Positions 32,388-40,984 of a stretch of DNA of 64,000 nucleotides are shown in pieces; position 1 is the stretch's first letter; the number at the start of each line of letters is the position of its first letter. This DNA comes from Roseisolibacter agri (GTDB lineage Bacteria > Gemmatimonadota > Gemmatimonadetes > Gemmatimonadales > Gemmatimonadaceae). A program made the translations under genes and the position numbers. The notes below the pieces were generated by a model. It was not told where the DNA came from, made no database searches, and saw only the letters and a list, made by a program, of their open reading frames with translations. The stretch covers positions 1 to 64,000 of the forward strand of contig NZ_BRXS01000001.1 in NCBI RefSeq assembly GCF_030159095.1, given 5' to 3'.

Positions 32388-32798
32388 ATGCTCGACGCCG
32401 TGCTCGCGAATCCCGCGCTCTCACGCGCCATCGTCGTCGGCCTGTTCGGCGGCGTGGGGCTCGCCCTCACCGTCACCTACAGCCGCCGCGGCCCGCTCAT
32501 CTATCCCGTGTACGCCGCGCTGCTCGGCGCGCTCGCGCTGCTGCTGGCGCGCTACGGCGCGCTGCCGTACGGTGCACGCCTCGCGGCGGCGCTCGTCGGC
32601 TTCATGACCGCGAGCCTGCTGATGTACGTGGCGGTCGGCTTCAGGGCGGCGGCGCAGCGGCGGCAGCTGCAACGGGAGGGTCGCCTGCCGCCGGGCGAGC
32701 TGCATGGCCCGTCACTGTTCGGCCATGCCTGGCGGCTCGGGTTCCTCGTGGCCGTCGGCACCGTGGTGAGCGCGGGCGTCGCGTTCGTGGCGGCCTGA
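32388..32798 (+). CDS. three-helix membrane protein
   Basis: 136 residues with helices at about AIVVGLFGGVGLALTV, LIYPVYAALLGALALLLARY, LAAALVGFMTASLLMYVAVGF and WRLGFLVAVGTVVSAGVAFV; no recognised motif. GAGGAGG lies 8 nt before the ATG. A TAGCTT -10-like box at 32314-32319 gives a leader of about 60 nt. Confidence 0.8.
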   Translation: MLDAVLANPALSRAIVVGLFGGVGLALTVTYSRRGPLIYPVYAALLGALALLLARYGALPYGARLAAALVGFMTASLLMYVAVGFRAAAQRRQLQREGRLPPGELHGPSLFGHAWRLGFLVAVGTVVSAGVAFVAA

Positions 32799-32961
32799 CC
32801 GCGACGTGTCTCCCGCCCCGGACGCGCCGCGTCCAATCGCGTGGACGATCCGCGCCCGCGCGATGGCGATCGCAGGGAAGCGCCGCGCGGGCGCCCGGAT
32901 TGCGGAGAGCGCCCCGCGTCGCGCATCGTCGTGCCGTCCAACTCCCGAGCGAGCCTCTGCC

Positions 32962-33486
32962 ATGCCGCGTCGTCCCTCCGCGTCGTTCCTCGTCCTCGTC
33001 GCGCTGGTCGGCGCGACGGCCTGCGGCGCCGTGCGCGTCGCCGGCGTCGGCGGCCGCGTCACGGACGACCCGATCACGCGCACGCGGCCGGGGATGCCGC
33101 CGCGGCAGACCGGCGGCCCGCCGGCCGACCCGCGGGGGCCCGAGACGCCGCGCGGCGACCTGCCCGGTCCCGCATCGGGGACGCGCTACGCGGCGGAGCG
33201 CCGCATGTGCCGCACGAGCGGCGTGCCGCGCGGCTGGGTGGCCGTCGCATACGTCGAGGACTCGCAGTGCCCCGCGCGCACGGGCGCCGACAGCATGGCC
33301 ACGAGCATGGTGCTGACGCGCCACACGGGCTGGCCGCGCGGCACGGAGCTGGAGGTCTGCGCGGACCAGCGGACGCCGAGCGGGTGGGAGCGCGTGCCGC
33401 GCGAGGACGGGGTGGACGCGACCGCGTGTCCCGGAGCGGCCCGCGCCGGCGAGCCCACCACGCGGCTCATCCGCCGCTACCGCTGA
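32962..33486 (+). CDS. secreted lipoprotein, Pro/Arg rich
   Basis: 174 residues. Signal MPRRPSASFLVLVALVGATAC with a lipobox. Then a Pro-rich linker (PPRQTGGPPADPRGPETP) and a compact domain with Cys residues (RRMCRTSGVPRGWVAVAYVEDSQCP, LEVCADQRTPSGW, ATACPGAAR). Looks like a small disulphide-bearing periplasmic domain. No function known. Confidence 0.82.
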   Translation: MPRRPSASFLVLVALVGATACGAVRVAGVGGRVTDDPITRTRPGMPPRQTGGPPADPRGPETPRGDLPGPASGTRYAAERRMCRTSGVPRGWVAVAYVEDSQCPARTGADSMATSMVLTRHTGWPRGTELEVCADQRTPSGWERVPREDGVDATACPGAARAGEPTTRLIRRYR

Positions 33487-33558
33487 GCAGCGTCGATGGT
33501 GACCGGGGGCCCGCCGTCGCGGGTACTGCCCGGTGACCCCTCCGTCGGAGACCGATCG

Positions 33559-33957
33559 ATGCGACGTCCCCTCGCGGCGCGGCTGCTCGGCGCCGCCCTC
33601 CTGCTCACCGCCTGCCGGTCCTCCGCCACGCCGCCGGAGGCCGAGATGCTGCCGTTCGCGCTCGCGGTGCGCAGCGACACGCCGTACGTCTCGGGTGCGA
33701 TCGCCGAGCGGTCGGTGAGCCCGCAGGGCGCGGTCGCGGTGCTGGTGCGCGCGCGGAGCACGACCGACGGCACGTCGCGGCAGCCGGCGGCGCTGGTGCG
33801 CGTCGATCCCGACTCGCTGCTGCTCTGGGCCGACGGCCGCGCCGCGCGCCCGGCGGACCTCACGGTGGGCCGCGAGGTGAAGGTGTGGGTGCGCGGACCC
33901 GAGTCGCGCTCGCTCCCGCCGCAGGTCACCGGCAGCGCGATCCTGGTGGTGCGCTGA
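33559..33957 (+). CDS. DUF3221-like lipoprotein
   Basis: 132 residues. Lipobox at LLTAC (residues 15-19). The mature part VSGAIAERSVSPQGAVAVLV, ALVRVDPDSLLLW, DLTVGREVKVWVRGPESRSLPPQVTGSAILVV follows the small beta-barrel of DUF3221/YobA-type proteins (OB-like; recalled pattern KVGQKVKVWTTGPIxESYPxQ). GGAG lies 9 nt before the ATG. The APH-like gene follows at once. Confidence 0.82.
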   Translation: MRRPLAARLLGAALLLTACRSSATPPEAEMLPFALAVRSDTPYVSGAIAERSVSPQGAVAVLVRARSTTDGTSRQPAALVRVDPDSLLLWADGRAARPADLTVGREVKVWVRGPESRSLPPQVTGSAILVVR

Positions 33958-33962
33958 GCGCG

Positions 33963-34889
33963 GTGGACGCGATCACGGACGCGCGCTGGCCGCGCACGTA
34001 CGCGGACGCCGCGGCGCGCGTGCGCCCGCACGTACCCGCCGACGCCGCGCTCGAGCCCATCGGGCAGGGCGACCACAGCCTCGCGTTCCGCTGCGGCGCG
34101 ACCGTCGTGCGCGTGGCGCGCAGCAGCGAGGCGGCCGACGCGCTGCAGCGCGAGGCGTGCACGATGGCGCGCATCGCGGACCAGCTGCCCGTCGCCGTCC
34201 CGCGGCCGACCTTCGCGCGGCCCGGCGACCGGTGCGCGTTCAGCGTGCACGACGAGGTCACGGGCGTCGTGCTCACGCGCGGGCGCTGGCTGCGGCTGCG
34301 CGCCGCGAAGCGCGAGCGGGCGGCCGCGGAGCTCGCGGGCTTCCTCGCCGCGCTGCACGAGCTGCCCGTCGCGGTGGTACGGCGGTGCGGGCTGCCGGTG
34401 CTGACGCGCGCCGCGTACGCGCGCCGGCTGCGCGAGGCGTCGGGGCGCGGGCTGCACGCGCTGCTCGCGGCGGACGTGCGCGAGCGGCTGGACGCGACGC
34501 TCGCGGCGTGGGCGCGGGACGAGGACGACGCGGCGTCGGTCGTGCTGCACCGCGACCTCTCGCCCGACCACGTGCTGCACGATCCGGCGAGCGGGCGCAT
34601 CACGGGCATCCTCGACTTCGGCGACCTCGCGATCGGCGATCCCGCGCGCGACCTGATCTTCCTGCGCGAGGACCACGGCGAGGAGATGCTGGACGCGGTG
34701 CTGCGGCGCTATCCGCACGGACGTCCGGCCGTCCTCGCGCCGCGCGTGCGCGCGTGGGGCCTGCTGGAGGCGCTCGCGTGGACGCTCGGCCACCACGCGG
34801 CCCGGCGGCGCGCGGCGGTGCAGCAGGGGCTCGCGGCGATCGCGGGCGCGCTGGACGACGTGCTTGCCCCGCCGGCGCGCGGGGCGTAG
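33963..34889 (+). CDS. aminoglycoside-phosphotransferase-fold kinase
   Basis: 308 residues of the APH/ChoK fold: IGQGDHSLAFRCGATVVRVAR (nucleotide loop region), catalytic loop H196-R-D198-LSPDHVL and D218-F-G-D in GILDFGDLAIGDPARDL. The Asn of the usual HxDxxxxN is His here, as in a sub-branch with LSPDH that I recall as common. No substrate can be assigned; an antibiotic role should not be assumed. GTG start 6 nt after the preceding gene. Confidence 0.88.
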   Translation: MDAITDARWPRTYADAAARVRPHVPADAALEPIGQGDHSLAFRCGATVVRVARSSEAADALQREACTMARIADQLPVAVPRPTFARPGDRCAFSVHDEVTGVVLTRGRWLRLRAAKRERAAAELAGFLAALHELPVAVVRRCGLPVLTRAAYARRLREASGRGLHALLAADVRERLDATLAAWARDEDDAASVVLHRDLSPDHVLHDPASGRITGILDFGDLAIGDPARDLIFLREDHGEEMLDAVLRRYPHGRPAVLAPRVRAWGLLEALAWTLGHHAARRRAAVQQGLAAIAGALDDVLAPPARGA

Positions 34890-34934
34890 CCTGGACGCCG
34901 GCCCCGCACCCCTCACGGAGACACACGCACGTCC

Positions 34935-35465
34935 ATGCGCTCGAGGAGCAACCGCACCACCGTCTGGTCCGTCGTCTGGGCGCTGCTCCTGGGCGGCGGG
35001 ATCCTCGCGCATCGCGCCGGGATGCTGCCATCGTGGGTCTACCAGGGCCGCCTGCGTGACGAGGTGAAGCGGCGCACCGGCGTCGACCTCGCGGACCGCT
35101 CGACGCCGCGGCCGATCCTCGAGGTCACGAACGTGCACGGCAGCGGCGGCCGCTACCCGACCATCACCTTCGACGTCCGCAACGCGACCGACAGCACGCT
35201 GCGCCACGTCGACATGTGGGCGCGCTTCCACCTGGCGATGAAGGACGCGGGCTACACGCCGACGGTGCGCGTGGTGACGCGCGACAGCGTGCTGCGCGCC
35301 GGCGCGACGCGGCGCGTCACGCTGCGCGCCGAGCACGCGCAGGGCCTCGGCGTCACGACGCGCGGGCCGCTGCTGACGGCGGACCTCTACTGGTCGTTCA
35401 GCGACATCGCGCCGCACCGCCGCGGGCGCCAGACGCCGCGCCTGGCGATGCTGCGGGTCGAGTGA
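34935..35465 (+). CDS. membrane-anchored hypothetical protein
   Basis: 176 residues: one N-terminal helix (VVWALLLGGGILAHRAG) then a beta-rich periplasmic part ILEVTNVHGSGGRYPTITFDVRNATDSTLRHVDMWARF, SVLRAGATRRVTLRAEHAQ, a fibronectin/Ig-like pattern. TAGCCT box at 34887-34892. Ends in GTGA shared with the next gene. Function unknown. Confidence 0.78.
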   Translation: MRSRSNRTTVWSVVWALLLGGGILAHRAGMLPSWVYQGRLRDEVKRRTGVDLADRSTPRPILEVTNVHGSGGRYPTITFDVRNATDSTLRHVDMWARFHLAMKDAGYTPTVRVVTRDSVLRAGATRRVTLRAEHAQGLGVTTRGPLLTADLYWSFSDIAPHRRGRQTPRLAMLRVE

Positions 35466-35821
35466 CGCGCGTGCGACACGCCGCGCTCGCGCTGCTGCTC
35501 GCCGCAACCGCATCGACCGCGTTCGCGCAGCCGCGCGCGCCGCACCGCTGCGCCGCCGATGCGCGATCGCACGCGGCGCGCCTGCTCGCGCTGCACCGCG
35601 GGCCCGACGACCGCATCGCGATCGACAGTGCGGTGCGCGTGCTCGCGCCCGTGCGCAACCCGGTCGGCGGCACGCCGCCGCAGCTGCTCGACGTGCTGGA
35701 GGTGCAGGGCTACATCTACCGCGCGCGCTACCGCATGCGCTTCCTGTATGCGCCGCTGCGCGAGACGCCGAACGAGTGCGTGCTGATGGGGCAGGAGATC
35801 CTCGAGCTCGCGCGCGTCTGA
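35462..35821 (+). CDS. small secreted protein
   Basis: 119 residues with a signal peptide (LALLLAATASTAFAQ) and a short domain: CAADARSHAARLLALHRGPDDRIAIDSAVRVLAPVRNP, LDVLEVQGYIYRARYRMRFLYA, ECVLMGQEILELARV; two Cys. No family recognised. GTG start coupled to the preceding gene by overlap. Confidence 0.8.
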   Translation: MTRVRHAALALLLAATASTAFAQPRAPHRCAADARSHAARLLALHRGPDDRIAIDSAVRVLAPVRNPVGGTPPQLLDVLEVQGYIYRARYRMRFLYAPLRETPNECVLMGQEILELARV

Positions 35822-35838
35822 CCGCCGCCCGTCTCCAC

Positions 35839-36438
35839 ATGCCGCCGACGACCGACCTCTGGGCCGCCGCCGCGCCCGACGCGTGGCACGCCGCGCTCGC
35901 GCGCCACGACGCCGTGATCGCGCGGCAGGACGTGGCGCGGCTGCCGGAGCTGGACCGCTGGTACCGCGACGAGCTGCCGCCGGCCATCGCGGGGCGATCG
36001 CCGGCGCACCTGACGCTGCCCGAGCTGGTGCGGCTCACCGAGTGGAAGATGGCGCGCGGCGTGTGGCGCGCGCCGAACCTCGTGCTCGTGCGCGGGAACG
36101 ACGCCGACGCGGTGGTCGCGACGAGCACGGACGCGTTGGCGAAGGTGCCGCATCCCACCGCACCGATCGCCGCGCTCGCGAAGCTCGACGGCGTGGGGCC
36201 GGCCACCGCGTCCGCCGTCACGGCCGCCTTCGCGCCGGCCACGTATCCGTTCTTCGACGAGCTGGTCGCCGCGCAGGTCCCCGACCTGGGCAAGGTCGCG
36301 TGGACGCTCGGCTACTACGCGCGCTACGCGGCCGCGCTGCGCGGGCGCGCGGAGCAGCTGGGGAGCGACTGGACGCCCGTGCTCGTCGAGCGGGCGCTGT
36401 GGGCGCACGTCGGCGGCAAGACGGGCGCGGTCGCCTAG
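35839..36438 (+). CDS. helix-hairpin-helix protein of unknown function
   Basis: 199 residues, conserved from bacteria to fungi as I recall: LPELVRLTEWKMARGVWRAPNL, TDALAKVPHPTAPIAALAKLDGVGPATASAVTAAFAPATYPFFDEL. The GVGPATASA part is a HhH motif like those of DNA-repair glycosylases, but no catalytic Asp or Fe-S cysteines are visible. It may bind nucleic acid without base excision. ATG at 35839 chosen by length; no ribosome site stands out. Confidence 0.8.
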   Translation: MPPTTDLWAAAAPDAWHAALARHDAVIARQDVARLPELDRWYRDELPPAIAGRSPAHLTLPELVRLTEWKMARGVWRAPNLVLVRGNDADAVVATSTDALAKVPHPTAPIAALAKLDGVGPATASAVTAAFAPATYPFFDELVAAQVPDLGKVAWTLGYYARYAAALRGRAEQLGSDWTPVLVERALWAHVGGKTGAVA

Positions 36439-36468
36439 CCACGGGCACTCCTGCTTCCTGAAGAGGCC

Positions 36469-37179
36469 ATGCTCGACCACCAGGCGATCGCCCGGCGCGT
36501 GCCCGACGTCCCGCGCTGGGTCGAGGCGCGCGCCTTCCTGCGGTGGGAGCGGTGTGCGCTGTTCGGCGTGCGCGAGTCGCCCGCGCTGGCGTTCGCGCTG
36601 TGGGACGCGCCGACGTCGTCGCTCATCGTCTACGGCCGGCCGTCGCACGACGCCGTGCGCGACGCGGCGGCGTGCAGCACCGGCGCCGCGAGCGCCGTCG
36701 TGGCGCCGGAGGACGCCGACTGGCTGGCCGCGCTGCTGCCCGGCTGGGTGCGGTCGCGCGCGATCCTGCACCTGCTGCGCGATCCCGCGCGGCTCCCCGC
36801 GCCCAACGACGGCGGCGTGCGCCTGCTCGACCCGTCGGCCATCGCGACGCTCGACGTGCCCGACGAGCTGCGCGACGAGCTGGCCGTGGGCGCCACGCGC
36901 GCGCCCATCGCCGCCAGCCACGCCGACGGCGTGCCGGTCGCGTTCTGCTACGCGGGCGCGATCACGGAGTCGCTGTGGGACGTCGCGATCGACACGCTCG
37001 CGTCCCACCGCCGGCAGGGCCACGCCGGCCGCTGCGCGGCGTGGATGATCCGCCACCTGCGGGCGCGTGGGCTGCAGCCCGTGTGGGCGGCCGACGCGGC
37101 GAACCCGCCGTCGTGGCGCCTGGCCGCGAAGCTCGGCTTCGCGGCGGTGGACGAGGTCGCGCTCCTCGAGCAGGGCTGA
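36469..37179 (+). CDS. GNAT-family acetyltransferase
   Basis: 236 residues. The C-terminal half has the GNAT pattern: DGVPVAFCYAGAITESLWDVAIDTLASHRRQGHAGRCAAWMIRHLRARGLQPVWAADAANPPSWRLAAKLGF; RRQGHAG is the acetyl-CoA loop. The N-terminal half is an unrelated helical part as in GNAT_acetyltran (PF12746-like). Substrate unknown. AGAGG precedes the ATG. Confidence 0.88.
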   Translation: MLDHQAIARRVPDVPRWVEARAFLRWERCALFGVRESPALAFALWDAPTSSLIVYGRPSHDAVRDAAACSTGAASAVVAPEDADWLAALLPGWVRSRAILHLLRDPARLPAPNDGGVRLLDPSAIATLDVPDELRDELAVGATRAPIAASHADGVPVAFCYAGAITESLWDVAIDTLASHRRQGHAGRCAAWMIRHLRARGLQPVWAADAANPPSWRLAAKLGFAAVDEVALLEQG

Positions 37180-37198
37180 GCGCGACCGCGTCGGTCGG

Positions 37199-37678
37199 TC
37201 AGCCCTGCGCCGCCGGCAGCGTCTCGATCCCCGGCCAGCCGTCGCGGCTGTAGCGGGCGAGCGTGCGCAGGTAGTGCTTCCCCTCGTCGCCATGCTGCGC
37301 GACCACCGCGTCGGCGGCGCGCCGCACCGCGTCGGCGTCGGCGTACGGCGGCTCCAGCGCCTCGCCCATGCGGCCGTTCTCGTGCGGCACGCCCGCCGCG
37401 TCGAGGAAGGTCGTCTGGATGCCCGGCTCCAGCTCCACGTACAGCAGCTGCAGCAGGTCCAGCTCGTCCGACGGCGTCTCGGCGTTCGTGCGCACGATCT
37501 CCTTCGCGAGCTTGTCGGCGGGCCACGAGGCCAGCGTCACGGCGCGGAAGCCGCCGCCGCGCGCGACCAGGCGCTGCGCGTACAGCGCGCGCGCCTCGCG
37601 GCTGGACTTGATGGCGTGCGTCACGAGCGCCACGCGGCGCGCCGGCGGCAGCGAGCGGTAGGGAGTGGGAGTCGACAT
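37199..37678 (-). CDS. conserved hypothetical protein
   Basis: 159 residues, soluble, helical: RRVALVTHAIKSSREARALYAQRLVARGGGF, VTLASWPADKLAKEIVRTNAETPSDELDLLQLLYVELEPGIQTTFLDAAGV, EALEPPYADADAVRRAADAVVAQHGDEGKHYLRTLARY. Well-formed protein-like pattern, but no family known to me. ATG start, divergent from the DUF2071 gene with 51 bp between. Confidence 0.8.
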   Translation of the reverse strand: MSTPTPYRSLPPARRVALVTHAIKSSREARALYAQRLVARGGGFRAVTLASWPADKLAKEIVRTNAETPSDELDLLQLLYVELEPGIQTTFLDAAGVPHENGRMGEALEPPYADADAVRRAADAVVAQHGDEGKHYLRTLARYSRDGWPGIETLPAAQG

Positions 37679-37729
37679 GCCGCGCAAGCTAGCGACCCCC
37701 GACCGCGGAATCACGTAGATTCGCCGGCC

Positions 37730-38500
37730 ATGACCCCCCGCGCGTTCCTGACGGCCGAGTGGCGCCACCTCGTGATGCTGAGCTGGGAGGTCGCGCCGGA
37801 GGTGCTGCGCCCGCGGGTGCCGGCCGGCACGACGCTCGACCTCTGGCACGGGCGCGCGCTCGTCAGCGTCGTCGGCTTCCGCTTCCTGCGCACGCGCGTG
37901 CTCGGCCTGCCGATCCCGGGGCATCGCGACTTCGACGAGGTCAACCTCCGCTTCTACGTGCGGCGCGAGATGCCCGACGGCGAGGTGCGCCGCGGCGTCA
38001 CGTTCGTGCGCGAGCTGGTGCCGCGCGCCGCGATCGCGCTCGTGGCGCGGCTGGCGTACGCGGAGCCGTACCGCGCCGTGCCGATGCGCAGCACTGTACC
38101 CGCGGGCGAGATGACCGATGATCCGGGCCGGATCGTCTACGCGTGGCGGCCGGCGCGCGGCGCGCCGTGGGAGCGCGTCGCCGCGACCGCCGTCGGCGCG
38201 CCGCGCGTCCCCGGCCCCGACGACGAGGCGCGCTTCGTCACGGAGCACTACTGGGGCTACACGCCGCAGCGCGACGGCGGTACGGTGGAGTACCGCGTCG
38301 AGCATCCGGCGTGGCGCGTGTGGGACGTCGCGGCGCCGGAGCTGGTGGCCGACGTGGCGCGGCTCTACGGAGCCGGGTTCGTGTCCGCGCTCGCGGGGCC
38401 GCCGTCGTCCGCGTTCGTGGCCGACGGCTCGCCCGTCACCGTGTACCGCCCGCGGCGCGTCGACGCGCGGGCCCGACTCCAGACTCCGAGGCATCCGTGA
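37730..38500 (+). CDS. DUF2071 (YqjF-like) protein
   Basis: 256 residues matching DUF2071: EWRHLVMLSWEVAPEVLRPRVPAGTTLDLWHGRALVSVVGFRFL, DFDEVNLRFYVRRE, RGVTFVRELVPRAAIALVARLAYAEPYRA, FVTEHYWGYTPQRDGGTVEYRVEHPAW. The fold resembles acetoacetate decarboxylase, but no Schiff-base Lys is evident. A TAGATT box (37716-37721) 8 nt before the ATG suggests a leaderless message. GTGA overlap with the DUF3224 gene. Confidence 0.92.
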   Translation: MTPRAFLTAEWRHLVMLSWEVAPEVLRPRVPAGTTLDLWHGRALVSVVGFRFLRTRVLGLPIPGHRDFDEVNLRFYVRREMPDGEVRRGVTFVRELVPRAAIALVARLAYAEPYRAVPMRSTVPAGEMTDDPGRIVYAWRPARGAPWERVAATAVGAPRVPGPDDEARFVTEHYWGYTPQRDGGTVEYRVEHPAWRVWDVAAPELVADVARLYGAGFVSALAGPPSSAFVADGSPVTVYRPRRVDARARLQTPRHP

Positions 38501-38901
38501 CCGACCACGCGCGCGGCACGTTCGACGTGACGCTCACCCCGCAGGCCACCGACGACGACGGCAGCGGCGTGCCCCTCGGCCGCCTCTCGATCGACAAGCG
38601 GTTCCACGGCCCGCTCGACGCCACCAGCCGCGGCGAGATGCTGAGCGCGCGCACCGCGACGCCGGGCTCCGCGGGCTACGTCGCGATCGAGCGCGTCACG
38701 GGCACGCTGGCCGGCCGGCGCGGCAGCTTCGTGCTGCAGCACACCGGCGTGATGACGCGCGGCGCGCCGCAGCTCACCGTCGCCGTCGTTCCCGACTCGG
38801 GCACCGGGGAGCTCGCGGGCCTCTCGGGGACGATGGACATCATCGTCAGCCCCGGGAAGCACGAGTACGACTTCCGCTACGCGTTCGCGGACGCGGGCTG
38901 A
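38497..38901 (+). CDS. DUF3224 family protein
   Basis: 134 residues fitting the AOC-barrel-like DUF3224 family: GTFDVTLTPQATDDDGSGVPLGRLSIDKRFHGPLDATSRGEMLSARTATPGSAGYVAIERVTGTLAGRRGSFVLQHTGVMTRGAPQLTVAVVPDSGTGELAGLSGTM is described here in outline: S-x-K-x-F-x-G-x-L at 28-36, G-E-M-L, A-Y/G-V-A-x-E, F-x-L-x-H and P-x-S-G-x-G-x-L-x-G-L-x-G. Function unknown; some relatives are secreted. Coupled to DUF2071 by GTGA. Confidence 0.9.
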   Translation: MTDHARGTFDVTLTPQATDDDGSGVPLGRLSIDKRFHGPLDATSRGEMLSARTATPGSAGYVAIERVTGTLAGRRGSFVLQHTGVMTRGAPQLTVAVVPDSGTGELAGLSGTMDIIVSPGKHEYDFRYAFADAG

Positions 38902-38994
38902 CGCCGGACGCGCGGCGCGGGCCTTCCCTCCGGCGCGCCGCGCGCGCATTCAGTTGGGCACGCAGCCTCCAGTCACCCTGCACCCTTCGCTCCG

Positions 38995-39621
38995 ATGCCC
39001 GACCGTCACTCCGGCGCCGCGCGCGCCCTGCTCCTCGTCGCCCTCCTCTCCGCGTGCGGCGGCGGCGACAAGCCGTCGGCCGAGGACTCCTCGGCGGCGG
39101 CCGACAGCGCCGCGTCGGCCGCGGCGGCAGCCCCCACGCCCGAGGCGCCGGCCGCCGCGCCCGCGAACGACGCGAGCGCGCCGCTCACCGTCGCCGACAT
39201 CGACCGCTGGCAGAAGGGGATGGCGGCGGAGCTGAAGGCGGTGCAGGACGCGGGCGCGCAGCTCAAGGCCGCGAAGACGGGCAACGACACGCTGACGGCG
39301 ATGATGGGCGCCAACGAGACCGCCACGCGCGCCGCCGGCGCGAGCGCCGCGGGCCTCGACGAGAGCCGCTACGGCTTCATCGCCAGCGAGCTGTCGGCGC
39401 TGACGATGGTGCTCGCGCCCGTCGAGGCGGACTTCGAGGCCGGCAAGATGCCCGCCGCGATGGTGCAGTCGATGCAGCAGGAGCGCGACAGGCAGGCCGC
39501 CCAGGTGACGCCGAAGTACCCGCCCGACGTGGTGGAGGCGCTGAAGCCGCGCGCGGCCGAGCTGCGCAAGCAGCAGATGACGCTCGTCGGCTGGCGGGTG
39601 AAGGCCGCGGGCGCCGCGTGA
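38995..39621 (+). CDS. lipoprotein with Ala-rich linker
   Basis: 208 residues. Lipobox LLSACGGG near residue 20, then a long Ser/Ala/Pro/Glu linker (about 25-60) and a helical domain: TVADIDRWQKGMAAELKAVQDAGAQL, ESRYGFIASELSALTMVLAPVEADFEA, MVQSMQQERDRQAAQVTPKYPPDVVEALKPRAAEL. Possibly an envelope-tethered helical protein; no family name known. ATG start; CAGTTGGG upstream resembles the -10 region of other genes here. Confidence 0.85.
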   Translation: MPDRHSGAARALLLVALLSACGGGDKPSAEDSSAAADSAASAAAAAPTPEAPAAAPANDASAPLTVADIDRWQKGMAAELKAVQDAGAQLKAAKTGNDTLTAMMGANETATRAAGASAAGLDESRYGFIASELSALTMVLAPVEADFEAGKMPAAMVQSMQQERDRQAAQVTPKYPPDVVEALKPRAAELRKQQMTLVGWRVKAAGAA

Positions 39622-39636
39622 CGGCGTGAACACGCC

Positions 39637-40461
39637 ATGACGGCCCGCGGGCGCACGGCGCTTCTGCTGCCGCTGCTGCTCACCGTCGCGCTCGCGGGCT
39701 GCCGCACGGGGCGCAACTACGCGGATCCCGACGCGACGCGCGCCGCCGGCGCGCGTGCGATGAGCGACACCACGCGCGGCGCGCCCGACACGCTGCGCGT
39801 GGTGTCCTTCAACATCGCCTTCGCGCGCCGCCTCGACGCCGCGATCGCGCTGCTGGCCACGCATCCCGCGCTGCGCGGCGCCGACGTCGTGCTGCTGCAG
39901 GAGATGACCGGCGATGCGACGCGGCGCGTCGCCAGGGCGCTCGACCTGCACTGGGTGTACTACCCGGCCATCCATCACACGCGCGCGCGGCAGGACTTCG
40001 GCAACGCGGTGCTCTCGCGCTGGCCGATCGTGGAGGACGCGCGCCTCGTGCTGCCGCACCCGTCGCGCTACGCGGGCACGCAGCGCATCGCGACGGCCGC
40101 CACCATCCGCGTCGGCGACACGCTGGTGCGCGTCTACTCGACGCACCTCGGCACGCCGCTGGACGTCGGCGCGCGGAGCCGCCGCGCACAGATGCGCGCC
40201 ATCCTCGCCGACGCCGCGCGGCACCCGCGCGTGATCCTCGGCGGGGACCTCAACGACGGCGCGGTGGGGCGCGTCGCGCGCGACGCCGGCTACGCGTGGC
40301 CCACCGAGCGCGGCCCGCGCACCACGCGCTTCGGCCGCTGGGACCACGTCTTCCTGCGCGGGCTCGCCAGCCCCGCCCGCGACGCGGCCGGCACGGTCGG
40401 CCGCGAGGCGCGCGGCATCAGCGACCACGTGCCGGTGTGGGCGCGGGCGGTGCTGCGCTGA
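39637..40461 (+). CDS. endonuclease/exonuclease/phosphatase-family lipoprotein
   Basis: 274 residues. Lipobox near LTVALAGC. The EEP fold motifs are present: VVSFNIAF (Asn), VVLLQEMTG (metal Glu), NAVLSRWPI, VRVYSTHLGTP (catalytic His), VILGGDLND (Asp and Asn) and GISDHVPVWA (Asp-His pair). Such secreted enzymes cut phosphodiesters in nucleic acids, inositol phosphates or sphingomyelin. Substrate unknown. 15 nt after the preceding lipoprotein gene. Confidence 0.93.
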   Translation: MTARGRTALLLPLLLTVALAGCRTGRNYADPDATRAAGARAMSDTTRGAPDTLRVVSFNIAFARRLDAAIALLATHPALRGADVVLLQEMTGDATRRVARALDLHWVYYPAIHHTRARQDFGNAVLSRWPIVEDARLVLPHPSRYAGTQRIATAATIRVGDTLVRVYSTHLGTPLDVGARSRRAQMRAILADAARHPRVILGGDLNDGAVGRVARDAGYAWPTERGPRTTRFGRWDHVFLRGLASPARDAAGTVGREARGISDHVPVWARAVLR

Positions 40462-40494
40462 CGCATGCACCGCACACGCGGTTACACTGGAGGC

Positions 40495-40899
40495 ATGTCG
40501 CTCCGTCGTTCGCGCCTCGCGCCGCTGCTCGGCGCCGCGCTGCTGCCCCTCGTCGCCGCCTGCAGGCTGATCACCGGCGACGACACCGTCTGCACGCTGA
40601 GCTTCGAGCCGGGCATCGTGCTGACGGTGCTCGACTCGACCTCGCGCGCGCAGGTCTCCGTCGGCGCCGTGATCGTCGCGCGCGAGGGCGCGTACGCAGA
40701 CAGCATCCGCCTTCCCGTCGCGCCGCCGGGAGCCATGCCGGCGCCAGTGGGCCTGGCGGGCGAGCGTGCGGGCACCTACGAGGTGACCGTCGAGAGTCCC
40801 GGCTATCGCCCATGGCGGCGCACCGGAGTCCGCGTCACCGAGGGCAGGTGCCACGTGAATACGGTGGCGCTCACCGCGCTCCTCCAGCGGGCGGGCTGA
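40495..40899 (+). CDS. lipoprotein with carboxypeptidase-regulatory-like domain
   Basis: 134 residues. Signal ending LLPLVAAC (lipobox). The body is a small beta-sandwich: GIVLTVLDSTSRAQVSVGAVIVAREGAYADSI, TYEVTVESPGYRPWRRTGVRVTEGRCHVNTVALTALL, typical of CarbopepD_reg/transthyretin-like folds. GGAGG stands just before the ATG, and a TACACT -10 box (40483-40488) with TGACGC (40459-40464) 18 nt further up makes the transcript leaderless or nearly so. Function unknown. Confidence 0.85.
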   Translation: MSLRRSRLAPLLGAALLPLVAACRLITGDDTVCTLSFEPGIVLTVLDSTSRAQVSVGAVIVAREGAYADSIRLPVAPPGAMPAPVGLAGERAGTYEVTVESPGYRPWRRTGVRVTEGRCHVNTVALTALLQRAG

Positions 40900-40984
40900 C
40901 AGCGGCGCGGGGAGCCAACGCCGCGCCCGGCCGCGGTGTCCAACCCCTGTCCGCCGACCCGCCGTCCCGCATCCGCCCGCCGCC

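Noticed and set aside
33963-34889. Antibiotic-resistance call for the phosphotransferase
   Set aside because: Only the kinase fold is supported; this sub-branch has no known drug substrate.
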